From: an uncultured Moraxellaceae bacterium | Lineage (GTDB): Bacteria > Pseudomonadota > Gammaproteobacteria > Pseudomonadales > Moraxellaceae | Length of the DNA: 56,527 nucleotides | Direction of reading: 5' to 3' | Assembly (NCBI GenBank): GCA_913057715.1 | Contig: CAJXOR010000006.1 | Span: 1 to 56,527 of the forward strand | Shown: positions 46,795 through 55,199 of the stretch, in pieces | How positions within the stretch are numbered: position 1 is the first letter of the stretch | Layout of the letters: each line of letters begins with the position of its first letter | Notes under the pieces: generated by a model | Database searches by the model: none | What the model was told of the DNA's origin: nothing | What the model saw: the letters and a program-made list of their open reading frames with translations, nothing else | Made by a program: the position numbers and the translations under genes

Positions 46795-47430
46795 TTAAAA
46801 ATCCACTTTACCGTCTTTATACCGCGCTTTATCGCTTTGTTTCTTCAAATTGACCATCATCTCGTAGGGCTGCTGGGTGGCAAACAAATTTGAGATAAAG
46901 GTTGGGATCGCGCCAGCAGGATCAGCATGCCCGGTCAAAGTCACCTTTGTTTTGCTGTTGCCGACCTTCTCTAACTTCCAGCCGCCTTTGTACTCAGTGA
47001 TCTGCACCATATCCGGATTGGCCTTTGGTGGGTTTTTCATCAAATCGTTTGAGATCCACAGATCGCCTTTGGCGTCACGTTTGGCTTGAGAGGTGACGTA
47101 TAGTTCGCGGTCATTTAGGGGAAATGGCATGTCGATCACCATATACAGGTCGACACGGTTAGCCGCGTTGTCCTTATCTAAGGTTTTGATATTGCCTATG
47201 CGCGGCAGCCACTCGTTTGCGCTATCGGTGTCAGCTAAAGCTTCAGCTACCCGATTGATCGGATGATTGATGATGGTCTGAGCTTGAAAACCCACCACGT
47301 TTGAGTTGGGAACAGCCACCTTCCAAACGGTGACGCCGTTTTTGACGAAGTCGACTTCTGGGGCAGCAAATGCCGCTGCGCTTAAGCCGAGTAAGCAGCC
47401 GAGTAACAGTGATTTAGAGAGCTTTTTCAT
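46795..47430 (-). CDS. exported START-domain protein, paralog 1
   Basis: 211 aa. A signal peptide covers 1-22 (cleavage after AFA). START/SRPBCC fold with IDMPFPLNDRELYV and YKGGWKLEKVGNSKTKVTLTGHADPAGAIPTFISNLFATQQP aligning closely with its downstream paralog. The 84 bp gap and same strand suggest one transcript. Function beyond lipid-like ligand binding cannot be read. Confidence 0.87.
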   Translation of the reverse strand: MKKLSKSLLLGCLLGLSAAAFAAPEVDFVKNGVTVWKVAVPNSNVVGFQAQTIINHPINRVAEALADTDSANEWLPRIGNIKTLDKDNAANRVDLYMVIDMPFPLNDRELYVTSQAKRDAKGDLWISNDLMKNPPKANPDMVQITEYKGGWKLEKVGNSKTKVTLTGHADPAGAIPTFISNLFATQQPYEMMVNLKKQSDKARYKDGKVDF

Positions 47431-47519
47431 GGACAGTCCGTTGCCAAATAATTAATGGCATATTGCTCAGTCCACAACTGCCCCGCAACCGGTATCAGAT
47501 CAGATGCAGAAAAAGCTGC

Positions 47520-48332
47520 TTAGCTGATGCCGAGGACATTTTGCATATTGAACCGTCCGGCCGTCTGATTCTGCGTCCAGACCGCCGCACGCACTGCGCC
47601 GGAGGCAAAGTTCATGCGCGATGAGGCCTTGTGGGTGATCTCGACCCGCTCCCCGTCGGCGATGAACATGACGGTGTGCTCACCCACGATATCGCCGCCG
47701 CGGATGGTTTGCATGCCGATGGTCTGGCGCGTCCGTTCCCCGGTATGGCCGACGCGCGAACAATCAGCGACGGCTTTAAGATCGCGGCCTAAAGGCTTAG
47801 CGACCGCTTCAGCCATCATCCAGGCAGTGCCTGAGGGCGCATCGACCTTGTGGCGGTGGTGCGCCTCGATGATCTCGATATCAACGGTGTCGCCAAACAG
47901 GCGCGCAGCCTGCTCAAGCAGCACTAGGCTTGCGTTCACACCGACCGAGTAGTTTTGCGCATAAACCACGCTGATCTTTTTCGCGGCTTGATCCAAGTCC
48001 TCGGTCTGCTCGTCGCTGAGTCCCGTGGTGCCAATCACCATACTGACGCCGTGACGCGCGCAAGCGGCCAAGTTCGCATCAAAGGCGACCGGCAAACTAA
48101 AATCAATCGCGCAATCCGCGTTGGCCAACACCGCGTCGATATCACATGAGATCGCAACACCCAACTCGCCAATCCCAGCCAGCGTGCCAGCATCTGCGCC
48201 AATGTGCTCACTACCCGCGTGCTCAAGCGCGCCCACCAGATTGGCCTCTGGGTTTTGCTGCACCGCCTGCACCAACATACGCCCCATGCGCCCGCCCGCT
48301 CCTAAGATCACTATATTCACTTTACTCTGCAC
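47520..48332 (-). CDS. dapB: 4-hydroxy-tetrahydrodipicolinate reductase
   Basis: NAD(P)H-dependent step of the lysine and meso-diaminopimelate pathway. It is 270 aa. The cofactor loop GAGGRMGRM is at the N-terminus and the signature [16 protein letters not shown] in the middle. It follows dnaJ on the same strand, as in many gammaproteobacteria, but carA is not next; two START-domain genes are. Confidence 0.96.
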   Translation of the reverse strand: MQSKVNIVILGAGGRMGRMLVQAVQQNPEANLVGALEHAGSEHIGADAGTLAGIGELGVAISCDIDAVLANADCAIDFSLPVAFDANLAACARHGVSMVIGTTGLSDEQTEDLDQAAKKISVVYAQNYSVGVNASLVLLEQAARLFGDTVDIEIIEAHHRHKVDAPSGTAWMMAEAVAKPLGRDLKAVADCSRVGHTGERTRQTIGMQTIRGGDIVGEHTVMFIADGERVEITHKASSRMNFASGAVRAAVWTQNQTAGRFNMQNVLGIS

Positions 48333-48352
48333 CTGATCAAACTTTGATTGCT

Positions 48353-48360
48353 GACATTTT
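48353..48360 (-). repeat. AAAATGYC motif upstream of dapB
   Basis: Minus strand GGGCAAAATGTCAGCAATC, 21 bp before the dapB start codon. Confidence 0.45.
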
Positions 48361-48414
48361 GCCCTAAAGCGCCTGTCATGTCAGCGGCGTGGGTCACAGG
48401 TGAAAAACCCCATC

Positions 48415-48444
48415 AAAAATGCCCTCAGGTTGAACCTGAAGGCA
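48415..48444 (-). terminator. intrinsic terminator after dnaJ
   Basis: Minus strand TGCCTTCAGGTT/AACCTGAGGGCA hairpin (one wobble, two-base turn) followed by TTTTT, about 55 bp after the dnaJ stop. It separates dnaJ from dapB. Confidence 0.88.
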
Positions 48445-48497
48445 TAGGGGTCAGATCACAGGAGCCTGAGTGGTTAGACCCAGATCAGACCACTCGA

Positions 48498-49634
48498 TCA
48501 GCTGCCCTCAAAAAACTTACCGACTTTTTGGAAAAAAGAGTCCGTGCCAGGTGAGTTTTTGCTGTCGCCGCTCATCGACTCACGCAGCTCCTCAATCAGC
48601 TGCTTCTGCTTGCCGCTCAGTTTAACTGGCGTCTCGATTTTCACACGGCAGTAAAGATCGCCGCGCATGCTGGAGCGGATCGGAGTCACGCCTTTGCCGG
48701 TCAAGCGGAACATCTTGCCGCTTTGCGTGCCCTCAGGGATCGATAAGTTCACTCGGCCGTCCAGCGTTGGGATCTCGATCTTGGTGCCAAGGGCAGCGTC
48801 AGGAAAGCTGATTGGCACATCCATGTACAGATCAGCGCCGTCGCGCTCAAAGATATCGTGCGGTTTGACCACCACTTCGACAAACAGATCGCCGTTGATG
48901 CCGCCAGGACCGCCAGGCTCACCTTCACCGGTGATGCGGATCCGGTTGCCATTGTCCACTCCAGCTGGGATCGAGACTTCTAACGAGCGCTTGCGCTGCT
49001 CAGTGCCGGTGCCGTGGCAGGTGCCGCAGGGATTTTTGATCTCTTTGCCGCTGCCGTGACAGACCGGACAGGTTTGCTGCACACTGAAAAAGCCCTGCGA
49101 CATGCGCACTTGGCCATGGCCGCCGCACTGAGTACAAGTTTTGACGTCTTTGGGCTCTTTAGTGCCTTTGCCATCGCAGGTTTTACAGGTAGCCGGCGCG
49201 GTAAAGGAGATGGTTTTTTTATCGCCCTTGATCGCCTCTTCTAGGCTTAGCTCAAGCACGTAGCGCAGATCACTGCCCTTGCGTTGGCGCTGTCCGCCGC
49301 CGCCGCGTCGTTGCCCGCCGCCGCCAAACATGTTGCCAAAGATATCACCGATGTCCTCAAACCCACCAAAACCGCCGCCGCCAAAACCGCCGCCGCCTCC
49401 AGCACCGCCTTCAAAGGCCGCGTGACCCATGCGGTCGTATGCCGCGCGTTTGTCTGCGTCGCTTAGGATCTCGTAGGCTTCTGAAGCTTCTTTGAACTTC
49501 TCGTCTGCCTTGGGGTCGTCTGAGTTACGGTCGGGGTGGTACTTCATCGCCAGCTTTCGATAGGCTTTTTTGATTACCGCGGCTTCAGCGCCTTTACTTA
49601 CGCCCAGCACTTCATAAAAATCGCGTTTTGCCAT
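48498..49634 (-). CDS. dnaJ: chaperone protein DnaJ
   Basis: Hsp40 co-chaperone that stimulates DnaK. It is 378 aa. The J domain (1-70) has HPD in [11 protein letters not shown], followed by a Gly/Phe-rich linker (about 75-125, including [14 protein letters not shown]). Four zinc motifs are [24 protein letters not shown] and CGTCHGTG. The C-terminal substrate-binding domain is complete. No dnaK or grpE lies upstream; an alpha/beta hydrolase gene does. Confidence 0.97.
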   Translation of the reverse strand: MAKRDFYEVLGVSKGAEAAVIKKAYRKLAMKYHPDRNSDDPKADEKFKEASEAYEILSDADKRAAYDRMGHAAFEGGAGGGGGFGGGGFGGFEDIGDIFGNMFGGGGQRRGGGGQRQRKGSDLRYVLELSLEEAIKGDKKTISFTAPATCKTCDGKGTKEPKDVKTCTQCGGHGQVRMSQGFFSVQQTCPVCHGSGKEIKNPCGTCHGTGTEQRKRSLEVSIPAGVDNGNRIRITGEGEPGGPGGINGDLFVEVVVKPHDIFERDGADLYMDVPISFPDAALGTKIEIPTLDGRVNLSIPEGTQSGKMFRLTGKGVTPIRSSMRGDLYCRVKIETPVKLSGKQKQLIEELRESMSGDSKNSPGTDSFFQKVGKFFEGS

Positions 49635-49712
49635 GAGTCAGCCTGTCCTAAAATTTAAACATTATGGGCATAGGTGGGGGCGGGCGCAGAGGGTTTCAAG
49701 GGCTCATGGGTC

Positions 49713-49832
49713 AAATGCCCACTTTTATGCGCCTCAGTCTGCTGACAAGCTCGGCGCTAGGGTTTAGATCGCAGCCGTCTAACTACTCCCCACAGTTAAG
49801 TGCAGTCAGGTGTCGGCTACGAGGGGCATTTT
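49713..49832. repeat. inward-facing AAAATGYC motif pair upstream of dnaJ
   Basis: Plus copy TCAAATGCCCACTTTTATGC (core 49713-49720) and minus copy TGTAAAATGCCCC (core 49825-49832) face each other across about 105 bp. The plus copy resembles GCAAATGACCACTTTGCC at 22623, upstream of sulP. Confidence 0.45.
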
Positions 49833-49869
49833 ACAATTTAAAAAATCCCAGTGAGTCTCAAAAGCGAGA

Positions 49870-50880
49870 TCAAGTCGCTGGTTTAGCCCCATCTACCGCG
49901 AGCACAAACTCGGCTACATCTTGGCCGCTGAGCTTGGGCGCCTCAAGCATCGGCATGTGCCCAACACCCGGATAAACCACCAGCTGACTATCCGGGATCG
50001 CTTGCTCAAACACAGCCGCGTTTGAAACCGACAGCAGACGATCTTGATCACCCCACAGGATCAGGGTTGGAGCGCCGATCTGAGTTAAGTAAGCCGTATC
50101 AGTGCTGGTCACCCCGTCAGTTATCTGCTTAAACACGCTCGCAAAACGCGGCGCGCGCGCTATCGACACCCGCTCCAGCACTTGGGTGAGTGGCCACGGG
50201 ATAAAAGGCGGCTCGCTCATCGCAAATTTGAGCGTGTTGTCTATATCGCCCGGTTTTTTAACCAGTAGCGGGTTCTCGCCTGTGGTTTGTAAGGATCGCT
50301 CCAGATCGCTCAGCGTGTTCGGATTATCGACTCCGCCTGAGCTCATCAGGGTCAGGCTCTTAACTGAATCCGGATAGCGCGAGGCAAAGTTCGACACGAT
50401 CGCTCCGCCCATCGAGTGACCCACCAAGTGAGCTGAGCTTAGGGAGCGCTGTGCCATAAATGTCTGCAATCGATCAGCCTGAGCCGCGATACGGTAATCA
50501 GCCCCATCTATATAAGTGCTCTCTCCATGCGCCGGCCAATCAGGGGCGATCACCTCATAGTTTTTCGGTAGTTCACGAACCATGCGCAGCCAGTTGGACT
50601 TGTCCGCAGTAAACCCGTGAAGAAGCACGATGGTGCCTGCTTGCTCACCCACGGCGGCGCGTTGCAAGTACACCATGGTGTGATCACCCACTTGAGCGCT
50701 GCGGCGAGTCATGTCAGAGAGTCCGATCTCAAGGTTCATCGCAGCGGTATAAAGCTTGTCTTGGGTTTTGGGGCTGAGCGCTACAAAGGCTGTGAAACCC
50801 GCCAGAGCAAGGGCGGGAATCACTAAGGCGCGGCTGATTGTTTTTAGGCGAGTTTTAGTTGGCACAGGCTTGTCCTTCAC
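49870..50880 (-). CDS. membrane-anchored alpha/beta-hydrolase (lipase/esterase-like)
   Basis: 336 aa. An N-terminal membrane helix (about 16-36) anchors a periplasmic or membrane-associated hydrolase. The oxyanion motif is LLHGFTADKSN, the nucleophile Ser156 sits in GHSMGG, the acid is in WGDQDRL (Asp278 or Asp280) and His308 in GVGHMPMLEAP completes the triad. The DWPAHGES and GHSMGGAIVSNFASRYP stretches resemble membrane-bound lipases of the Moraxella/Psychrobacter type. The substrate is not determined. Confidence 0.85.
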   Translation of the reverse strand: MKDKPVPTKTRLKTISRALVIPALALAGFTAFVALSPKTQDKLYTAAMNLEIGLSDMTRRSAQVGDHTMVYLQRAAVGEQAGTIVLLHGFTADKSNWLRMVRELPKNYEVIAPDWPAHGESTYIDGADYRIAAQADRLQTFMAQRSLSSAHLVGHSMGGAIVSNFASRYPDSVKSLTLMSSGGVDNPNTLSDLERSLQTTGENPLLVKKPGDIDNTLKFAMSEPPFIPWPLTQVLERVSIARAPRFASVFKQITDGVTSTDTAYLTQIGAPTLILWGDQDRLLSVSNAAVFEQAIPDSQLVVYPGVGHMPMLEAPKLSGQDVAEFVLAVDGAKPAT

Positions 50881-50979
50881 TGTTATCGATCGCTAAACCA
50901 AGCATCCATATAGAGGTGCTGGGTTTGGATCTAAAAAAACAGCTTAAGGCCAAATCTATGCGGCTGCTTTTCCAGCGGT

Positions 50980-50987
50980 GACATTTT
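50980..50987 (-). repeat. AAAATGYC motif between rsuA and the hydrolase
   Basis: Minus strand CAAAAATGTCACCGCTGG, 100 bp upstream of the hydrolase start. It shares AAAATGTCACCG with the copies at 1871 and 29711. Confidence 0.45.
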
Positions 50988-51027
50988 TGTAGGTCTTGTC
51001 GCTTGTGGTCCGGTTTCGCGGGGGCGC

Positions 51028-51738
51028 CTAGGGCATAAAACTTGCGATCTCGTCACTTGTTAAAAAGCGCGTATCACCCAGCTCAAGGCCGCTTAAGTCC
51101 AGATCACCGATCTTGGAGCGGTGCAGCGCGGTCACGTGGTTGCCAAGCGCGGCAAACATACGCTTAACCTGGTGGTACTTGCCCTCGGTCAAGGTCAGCT
51201 CGCAGGTGGTGGGCGAGGTAAATTCAAGCTTGGCCGGCAAGGTCGGCAGCTCCTCTGAATCTAGGTAGATCCCGCGGGCCACTTCATCGATGGCGTCTGC
51301 TTGCTGAGCCTCGCTCATCGGCTCAAACAGGGTGACTTCGTAGAGTTTCGGGCAGACGCGCTTGGGGGAAGTCACAAAGTGCAGCCACTGCCCATCGGTT
51401 GAGAGCAACAAGGCTCCGGTGGTGTCTACATCGAGGCGACCGGCGAGGCGCACGTCTTTTAGGTTAGGTAGGTCGATCAGCTCAAGCACCGTTGGGTAGT
51501 GCTTGGACTTTAGCGTGCACTCAAAACCCAAAGGCTTGTTCAGTAGCAAGTAGAGCGTCTCATCGACTGGCTCAATCACTTGCCCGCCAAACTCAACCTT
51601 ATGGACCGAGTTATCGATGATAAAAGAGCCGTCTTTGATCACCTCGCCGCTGACTTGAACTCGTCCGCCGCGAATCACTTTTTTGGCTTCTGAGCGTGTG
51701 AGGCCGATGGTTTTGGTGAGCCACTTATCGAGTCGCAT
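51028..51738 (-). CDS. rsuA: 16S rRNA pseudouridine(516) synthase RsuA
   Basis: 236 aa from the ATG at 51738 (MRLDKWLTKT); a TTG two codons earlier is ignored. An N-terminal S4 domain (1-60) is followed by the pseudouridine synthase domain with catalytic Asp in GRLDVDTTGALLLSTDG. The C-terminal GKYHQVKRMFAALGNHV distinguishes RsuA from RluB/E/F. It makes one modification in 16S rRNA. Confidence 0.92.
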   Translation of the reverse strand: MRLDKWLTKTIGLTRSEAKKVIRGGRVQVSGEVIKDGSFIIDNSVHKVEFGGQVIEPVDETLYLLLNKPLGFECTLKSKHYPTVLELIDLPNLKDVRLAGRLDVDTTGALLLSTDGQWLHFVTSPKRVCPKLYEVTLFEPMSEAQQADAIDEVARGIYLDSEELPTLPAKLEFTSPTTCELTLTEGKYHQVKRMFAALGNHVTALHRSKIGDLDLSGLELGDTRFLTSDEIASFMP

Positions 51739-51880
51739 GAACAAATCGCTATTTATTGAGTACGATTAGTTTAACACGAGCGCTTTTGACTGAGATTTTA
51801 TACTTGGTTTTTATCCTTGATCTACTGATCTAGGTACGTTGCAGCTTTTCTACAAAATAAAATAATCGGAAGATAACAAC

Positions 51881-52984
51881 ATGAATTTCCCCGCGATTAT
51901 TGCGTCCATCAATAGTGATGAGACCAGTTTATGCCAATGGGATGAAGCCCTGGGGCTTTTGGAGGGCTGGTATATCGCCTGTCTGTCCACTAATCTTAAG
52001 AAAAAACCCAAAGCCATCAAACTTTTTGGGCGTAACTTAGTTGCGTTTAGAGGGAAAAACAACCAAGCCAGCGTGATGGTAGATCAGTGTGCTCACCGCG
52101 GCGCTCAGTTGTCTAAAGGCAAAGTACAAAATGACTGCTTGCACTGCCCCTACCACGGTTGGGGCTACGACTCTGAGGGCAAGGTTGCTCACATCCCCTC
52201 TATCGATGGGTCGAAACCCCCGAAACAAGGACATGCGTTTCGACAGCGTTCATTTGCCACCCGCGAAGTTGACGGAGCAATCTGGGTTTACTTAGGCGAT
52301 AAAGACCCTGCCGACACCCCCGTATACCGCATGCCCTACTTTGATAAACCCGGATTTGTCAGTTACTACATGACTGGCGTATATGCCGGGGGACTCAGCA
52401 GCATCGTCCAGATCAATATGGATGTGTCGCACACCGTGTTTGTCCACGGAAAACTGTTTCGTAACAGCGCGGATCGCTTGGTTAAAAGCACGATTGAGGT
52501 AACTGACCGAGAAGTTGAGGTGATCTATGAGCCAGTCGTAGAAAAACTGGGCGCCGCTCCTTGGCTTACCAACCCAAAAAAATTGCCCATCAACCACAGT
52601 GACCGCTACTTTGCCCCCAACGTCACTCAGGTTGACTATCACTGGGGAGACTCCAGCTTTCAATTTGTAAGCGTGGTGAGCCCTATCGATCGTGACAGCT
52701 CAATCCTCTACACCTGTATCAGCTACCGCTTGCCGATACCAAAACTCGCCCTAAAGGCGATGCAGCCGCTAGTGAAGGGATATAAAAAGGCGGTTAACCG
52801 CCAAGACATCGCGGTGATGAAGCACCAGCTCGCCGGCATACGCGGGTGGCCAACAACCAAGCAAAACAGCGTGAAAGCCGATATGGCGCACGTGGCGATA
52901 GACAAGATCCTGAGCGCTCAGCAATATGGTATCGAATTAGCCGAACAGGTTAAGTGCAAACGCGAGATGAATTTTTATATCTAG
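51881..52984 (+). CDS. Rieske non-haem iron oxygenase, orphan
   Basis: 367 aa. The Rieske [2Fe-2S] site is C70-x-H72 (CAHRGAQ) and C89-x2-H92 (CPYHGW). The mononuclear iron site shows D181-x2-H184-x4-H189 in NMDVSHTVFVHG, so the catalytic domain is intact. GGAAGA lies seven bases before the ATG. No ferredoxin or reductase gene is adjacent, so electrons must come from elsewhere. The substrate is unknown; the architecture fits small aromatic, demethylase-like or sterol-type oxygenases. Confidence 0.88.
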   Translation: MNFPAIIASINSDETSLCQWDEALGLLEGWYIACLSTNLKKKPKAIKLFGRNLVAFRGKNNQASVMVDQCAHRGAQLSKGKVQNDCLHCPYHGWGYDSEGKVAHIPSIDGSKPPKQGHAFRQRSFATREVDGAIWVYLGDKDPADTPVYRMPYFDKPGFVSYYMTGVYAGGLSSIVQINMDVSHTVFVHGKLFRNSADRLVKSTIEVTDREVEVIYEPVVEKLGAAPWLTNPKKLPINHSDRYFAPNVTQVDYHWGDSSFQFVSVVSPIDRDSSILYTCISYRLPIPKLALKAMQPLVKGYKKAVNRQDIAVMKHQLAGIRGWPTTKQNSVKADMAHVAIDKILSAQQYGIELAEQVKCKREMNFYI

Positions 52985-53042
52985 GCCGCAGAGTTTCAAT
53001 CAAGGCTCCAGAATTAAAGCTCCAGCTCACCAGCACTCAGCC

Positions 53043-53058
53043 AAATGCCCACGCTAGC
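53043..53058 (+). repeat. AAAATGYC-family motif before the acyltransferase
   Basis: AAATGCCCACGCTAGC, identical over 16 bases to 42693-42708. Flanking TGCC and GGCA allow a short hairpin around the GCTAGC centre. Confidence 0.55.
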
Positions 53059-53141
53059 AGGCAAGCACTCGGCGGCTTGCTGATAGCGTTTGGCTGACTG
53101 AGCAAGTAAACTCCAAGCTTAAACCACCACAAAGATCAGCC

Positions 53142-53702
53142 ATGCTCAAAAAATGGATCGGCAAAAGCCTCTTTAAAGTCACCGGCTGGAAAGTCGATGC
53201 AGGACACAACTTACTCGAAGATAAGCAGGTGGTGATCGGGTTCCCGCACACCTCCAACATGGATGCCGTGCGCTCGTTGGCATTTTTCGCATCGCTTGAA
53301 ATCCCCGTCCACACCCTGATCAAACGAGAGTTTTTTGAAGGGGCGACTGGCATGTTGCTCAAAAAACTGGGCGCCATACCAGTTGATCGCACCAAAGGCT
53401 CCAACATGGCGCAGAACCTAGCCCGCGAGTTTCAGGCACGCGATCAGTTCACGCTGGTGCTCGCGCCCGAGGGCACGCGCGGTAAAGACGGGGTTAAGCC
53501 GCCGATCAAAACCGGTTTTTGGCAAATCGCCAAGGCCGCGCAAGTGCCGATCTTGCTCATGCTCTCGGACAGCGCAAGCAAACAGGGAAGATTGATTGGC
53601 AAGATCTGGCCAACGGAACTTGCGACGGATCTTGAGCAAATTGCACAGGCTTATGCGGCTTTCGGTGTCGTACTTAAGTTGCCTGAAGCTAACAAGGATT
53701 AG
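53142..53702 (+). CDS. PlsC-type acyltransferase
   Basis: 186 aa 1-acyl-sn-glycerol-3-phosphate acyltransferase-like protein. The catalytic H-x4-D is His36-Asp41 in FPHTSNMDAV, and the glycerophosphate-binding EGTR is at 110-113 (APEGTRGK). It is shorter than classical PlsC (about 240 aa) with little N-terminal membrane sequence, so it belongs to a small acyltransferase subgroup. The acceptor is uncertain. Confidence 0.87.
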   Translation: MLKKWIGKSLFKVTGWKVDAGHNLLEDKQVVIGFPHTSNMDAVRSLAFFASLEIPVHTLIKREFFEGATGMLLKKLGAIPVDRTKGSNMAQNLAREFQARDQFTLVLAPEGTRGKDGVKPPIKTGFWQIAKAAQVPILLMLSDSASKQGRLIGKIWPTELATDLEQIAQAYAAFGVVLKLPEANKD

Positions 53703-53787
53703 GCTGGTTAATACTGTAGTGCTCAACACAACAGCCAAAATCTACCCTGGCTTCACTTTCCACGAACACCAAAATCAGAGGCGCTCT

Positions 53788-54222
53788 ATGCAAATCAAAG
53801 CCATAACCGCGGCTGATACTCTGATGTTACGGCAACAAATCCTAAGACCGGGCGGGGAGCTAACTGACTGCCAATTTCCAGGTGATACCGACCGCTCAAC
53901 CCAGCACTTCGGAGCTTATCTAGAAGGCGATCTGGTCGGGATTGTGTCGTTGTATGCGCGGACGTGCAAAGAGCTGGGTGAAAATGGCTTCCAACTCAGA
54001 GCCATGGCGGTGTCAGAGGCCGCACGCGGTTTGCAGGTGGGGCTTAAGTTGCTTAGGTCTGCTGAAGAAGCTACTTTTGCAGCAAGTGCGGACTACATCT
54101 GGGCAAACGCTCGCGCGAGCGCGCTTGGATTTTATGAAAAGGCTGGTTATCAGGTACAGGGTGATGAGTTTATGATTGAGGGTGTTGGAGCGCACTTTTT
54201 GGTTTATAGGAAAAACCATTGA
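53788..54222 (+). CDS. GNAT family N-acetyltransferase
   Basis: 144 aa from the ATG at 53788, which has GAGG seven bases upstream; the frame is open further 5' but only through the end of the acyltransferase. The acetyl-CoA motif A is RAMAVSEAARGLQVGLKLL and motif B is ANARASALGFYEKAGYQ. It acetylates an unknown amine substrate. Confidence 0.87.
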   Translation: MQIKAITAADTLMLRQQILRPGGELTDCQFPGDTDRSTQHFGAYLEGDLVGIVSLYARTCKELGENGFQLRAMAVSEAARGLQVGLKLLRSAEEATFAASADYIWANARASALGFYEKAGYQVQGDEFMIEGVGAHFLVYRKNH

Positions 54223-54335
54223 ACGGTTTTTTGCATTACTAACTCTCCATCTATACGGTGAGGCTTTCCCTTAAGCGGCGACTTCTTTAACTTCTTCTTA
54301 TTTCCAAAACCTCGGGATTTATTAGATTTCGACAT
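54204..54335 (-). CDS. hypothetical 43-aa strongly basic micro-protein
   Basis: Minus strand frame beginning MSKSNKSRGFGNKKKLKKSP, with 11 lysines and 2 arginines in the first 27 residues and a hydrophobic tail ending VQWFFL. GAGAGAGG lies seven bases before the ATG, an excellent ribosome-binding site. It overlaps the GNAT end by 19 bp on the opposite strand. I do not recognise it. The basic N-terminus suggests RNA, ribosome or nucleoid binding. Confidence 0.45.
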   Translation of the reverse strand: MSKSNKSRGFGNKKKLKKSPLKGKPHRIDGELVMQKTVQWFFL

Positions 54336-54379
54336 ACTTTGGCCTCTCTCGGCGCGCTTTAGGTTATCTTGAGCAAACT

Positions 54380-54994
54380 ATGCCATACCAAAACCTAACC
54401 GCGAACACAGCCGCTGAACTTGAGGTCAAAAAGTCACGCTTTTTGGCTTTTGTACAACCCGTCACCAGCCGCGACGCCGCCCAAGCCATGATCGCAGAGC
54501 TCAAATCCGCCTACCCTGACGCGCGTCACGTTTGCGCGGCGGCGGTGTTTGGCGACCCAGCCAACGCGCTTGAGGTGCTGCTCGACGATGACGGTGAACC
54601 AAGCGGCACCGCTGCAAAACCTATGCTCAGCGCGCTGCAAGGCCGCGCAGTCGGCGATGCGTGTGCCGTCGTGGTGCGCTACTTTGGCGGGGTGAAGCTC
54701 GGAGCTGGCGGCCTTGCCCGCGCCTACTCAAAAGCGGTGCTCATGGCGTTAGACGCCGGTGAGTTTGTCGACTATGTTGAGCAGCGAATCGTTAAGCTTA
54801 AAGCCGACTTTGCTCTAGAGTCGCAGCTACGCTACTTCACCGAATCAATAGGCGCAGCGGTGATCAGTGAGGGCTATACCGATCAGGTAATCCTCAGTAT
54901 CCAATTGACTCAAGTGCAGCATGGCCAGCTGAACTCACTGCTTGAGCCGCACGAGGCCAGCTTAAGCGACTGGGATCACGCCGAACCTGTTTAG
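54380..54994 (+). CDS. YigZ/IMPACT family protein
   Basis: 204 aa. The UPF0029 signature is clear as VVRYFGGVKLGAGGLARAYS, with a C-terminal DUF1949-like domain (about 135-200). N-terminal EVKKSRFLAFVQPV and DDDGEPSGTAAKPML are also typical. The eukaryotic relative IMPACT regulates GCN2; the bacterial role is not firmly known. It is divergent from the basic micro-ORF, with a 44 bp gap. Confidence 0.9.
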   Translation: MPYQNLTANTAAELEVKKSRFLAFVQPVTSRDAAQAMIAELKSAYPDARHVCAAAVFGDPANALEVLLDDDGEPSGTAAKPMLSALQGRAVGDACAVVVRYFGGVKLGAGGLARAYSKAVLMALDAGEFVDYVEQRIVKLKADFALESQLRYFTESIGAAVISEGYTDQVILSIQLTQVQHGQLNSLLEPHEASLSDWDHAEPV

Positions 54995-55125
54995 CCTAGT
55001 GCCCGCTGCCACTAAAACCCGCGCAACACTCAAACCCAAGTCCAAAACAAGAGTCTCATATAAAGCCGACCTCAAGGCCCTGACAACCCAATCAAAACCC
55101 AACAGCTTGAAGTGCCGCCAGTGTG

Positions 55126-55133
55126 GGCATTTT
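55126..55133 (-). repeat. AAAATGYC motif upstream of mpl
   Basis: Minus strand GGAAAATGCCCACACTGGCG, about 70 bp before the mpl start. TGCC and GGCA flank it as in the copies at 20113 and 53043. Confidence 0.45.
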
Positions 55134-55199
55134 CCTCTCGCTTAAGCCCGCCGCACTTTTTTTCGCTACAATGCGACAAACGAAACTTTAGGGGCGCTC

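Noticed and set aside
47440-47460. TGCCA/TGGCA hairpin between dapB and the START genes as a terminator
   Set aside because: Five-base stem with an AT loop and no T-tract; too weak.
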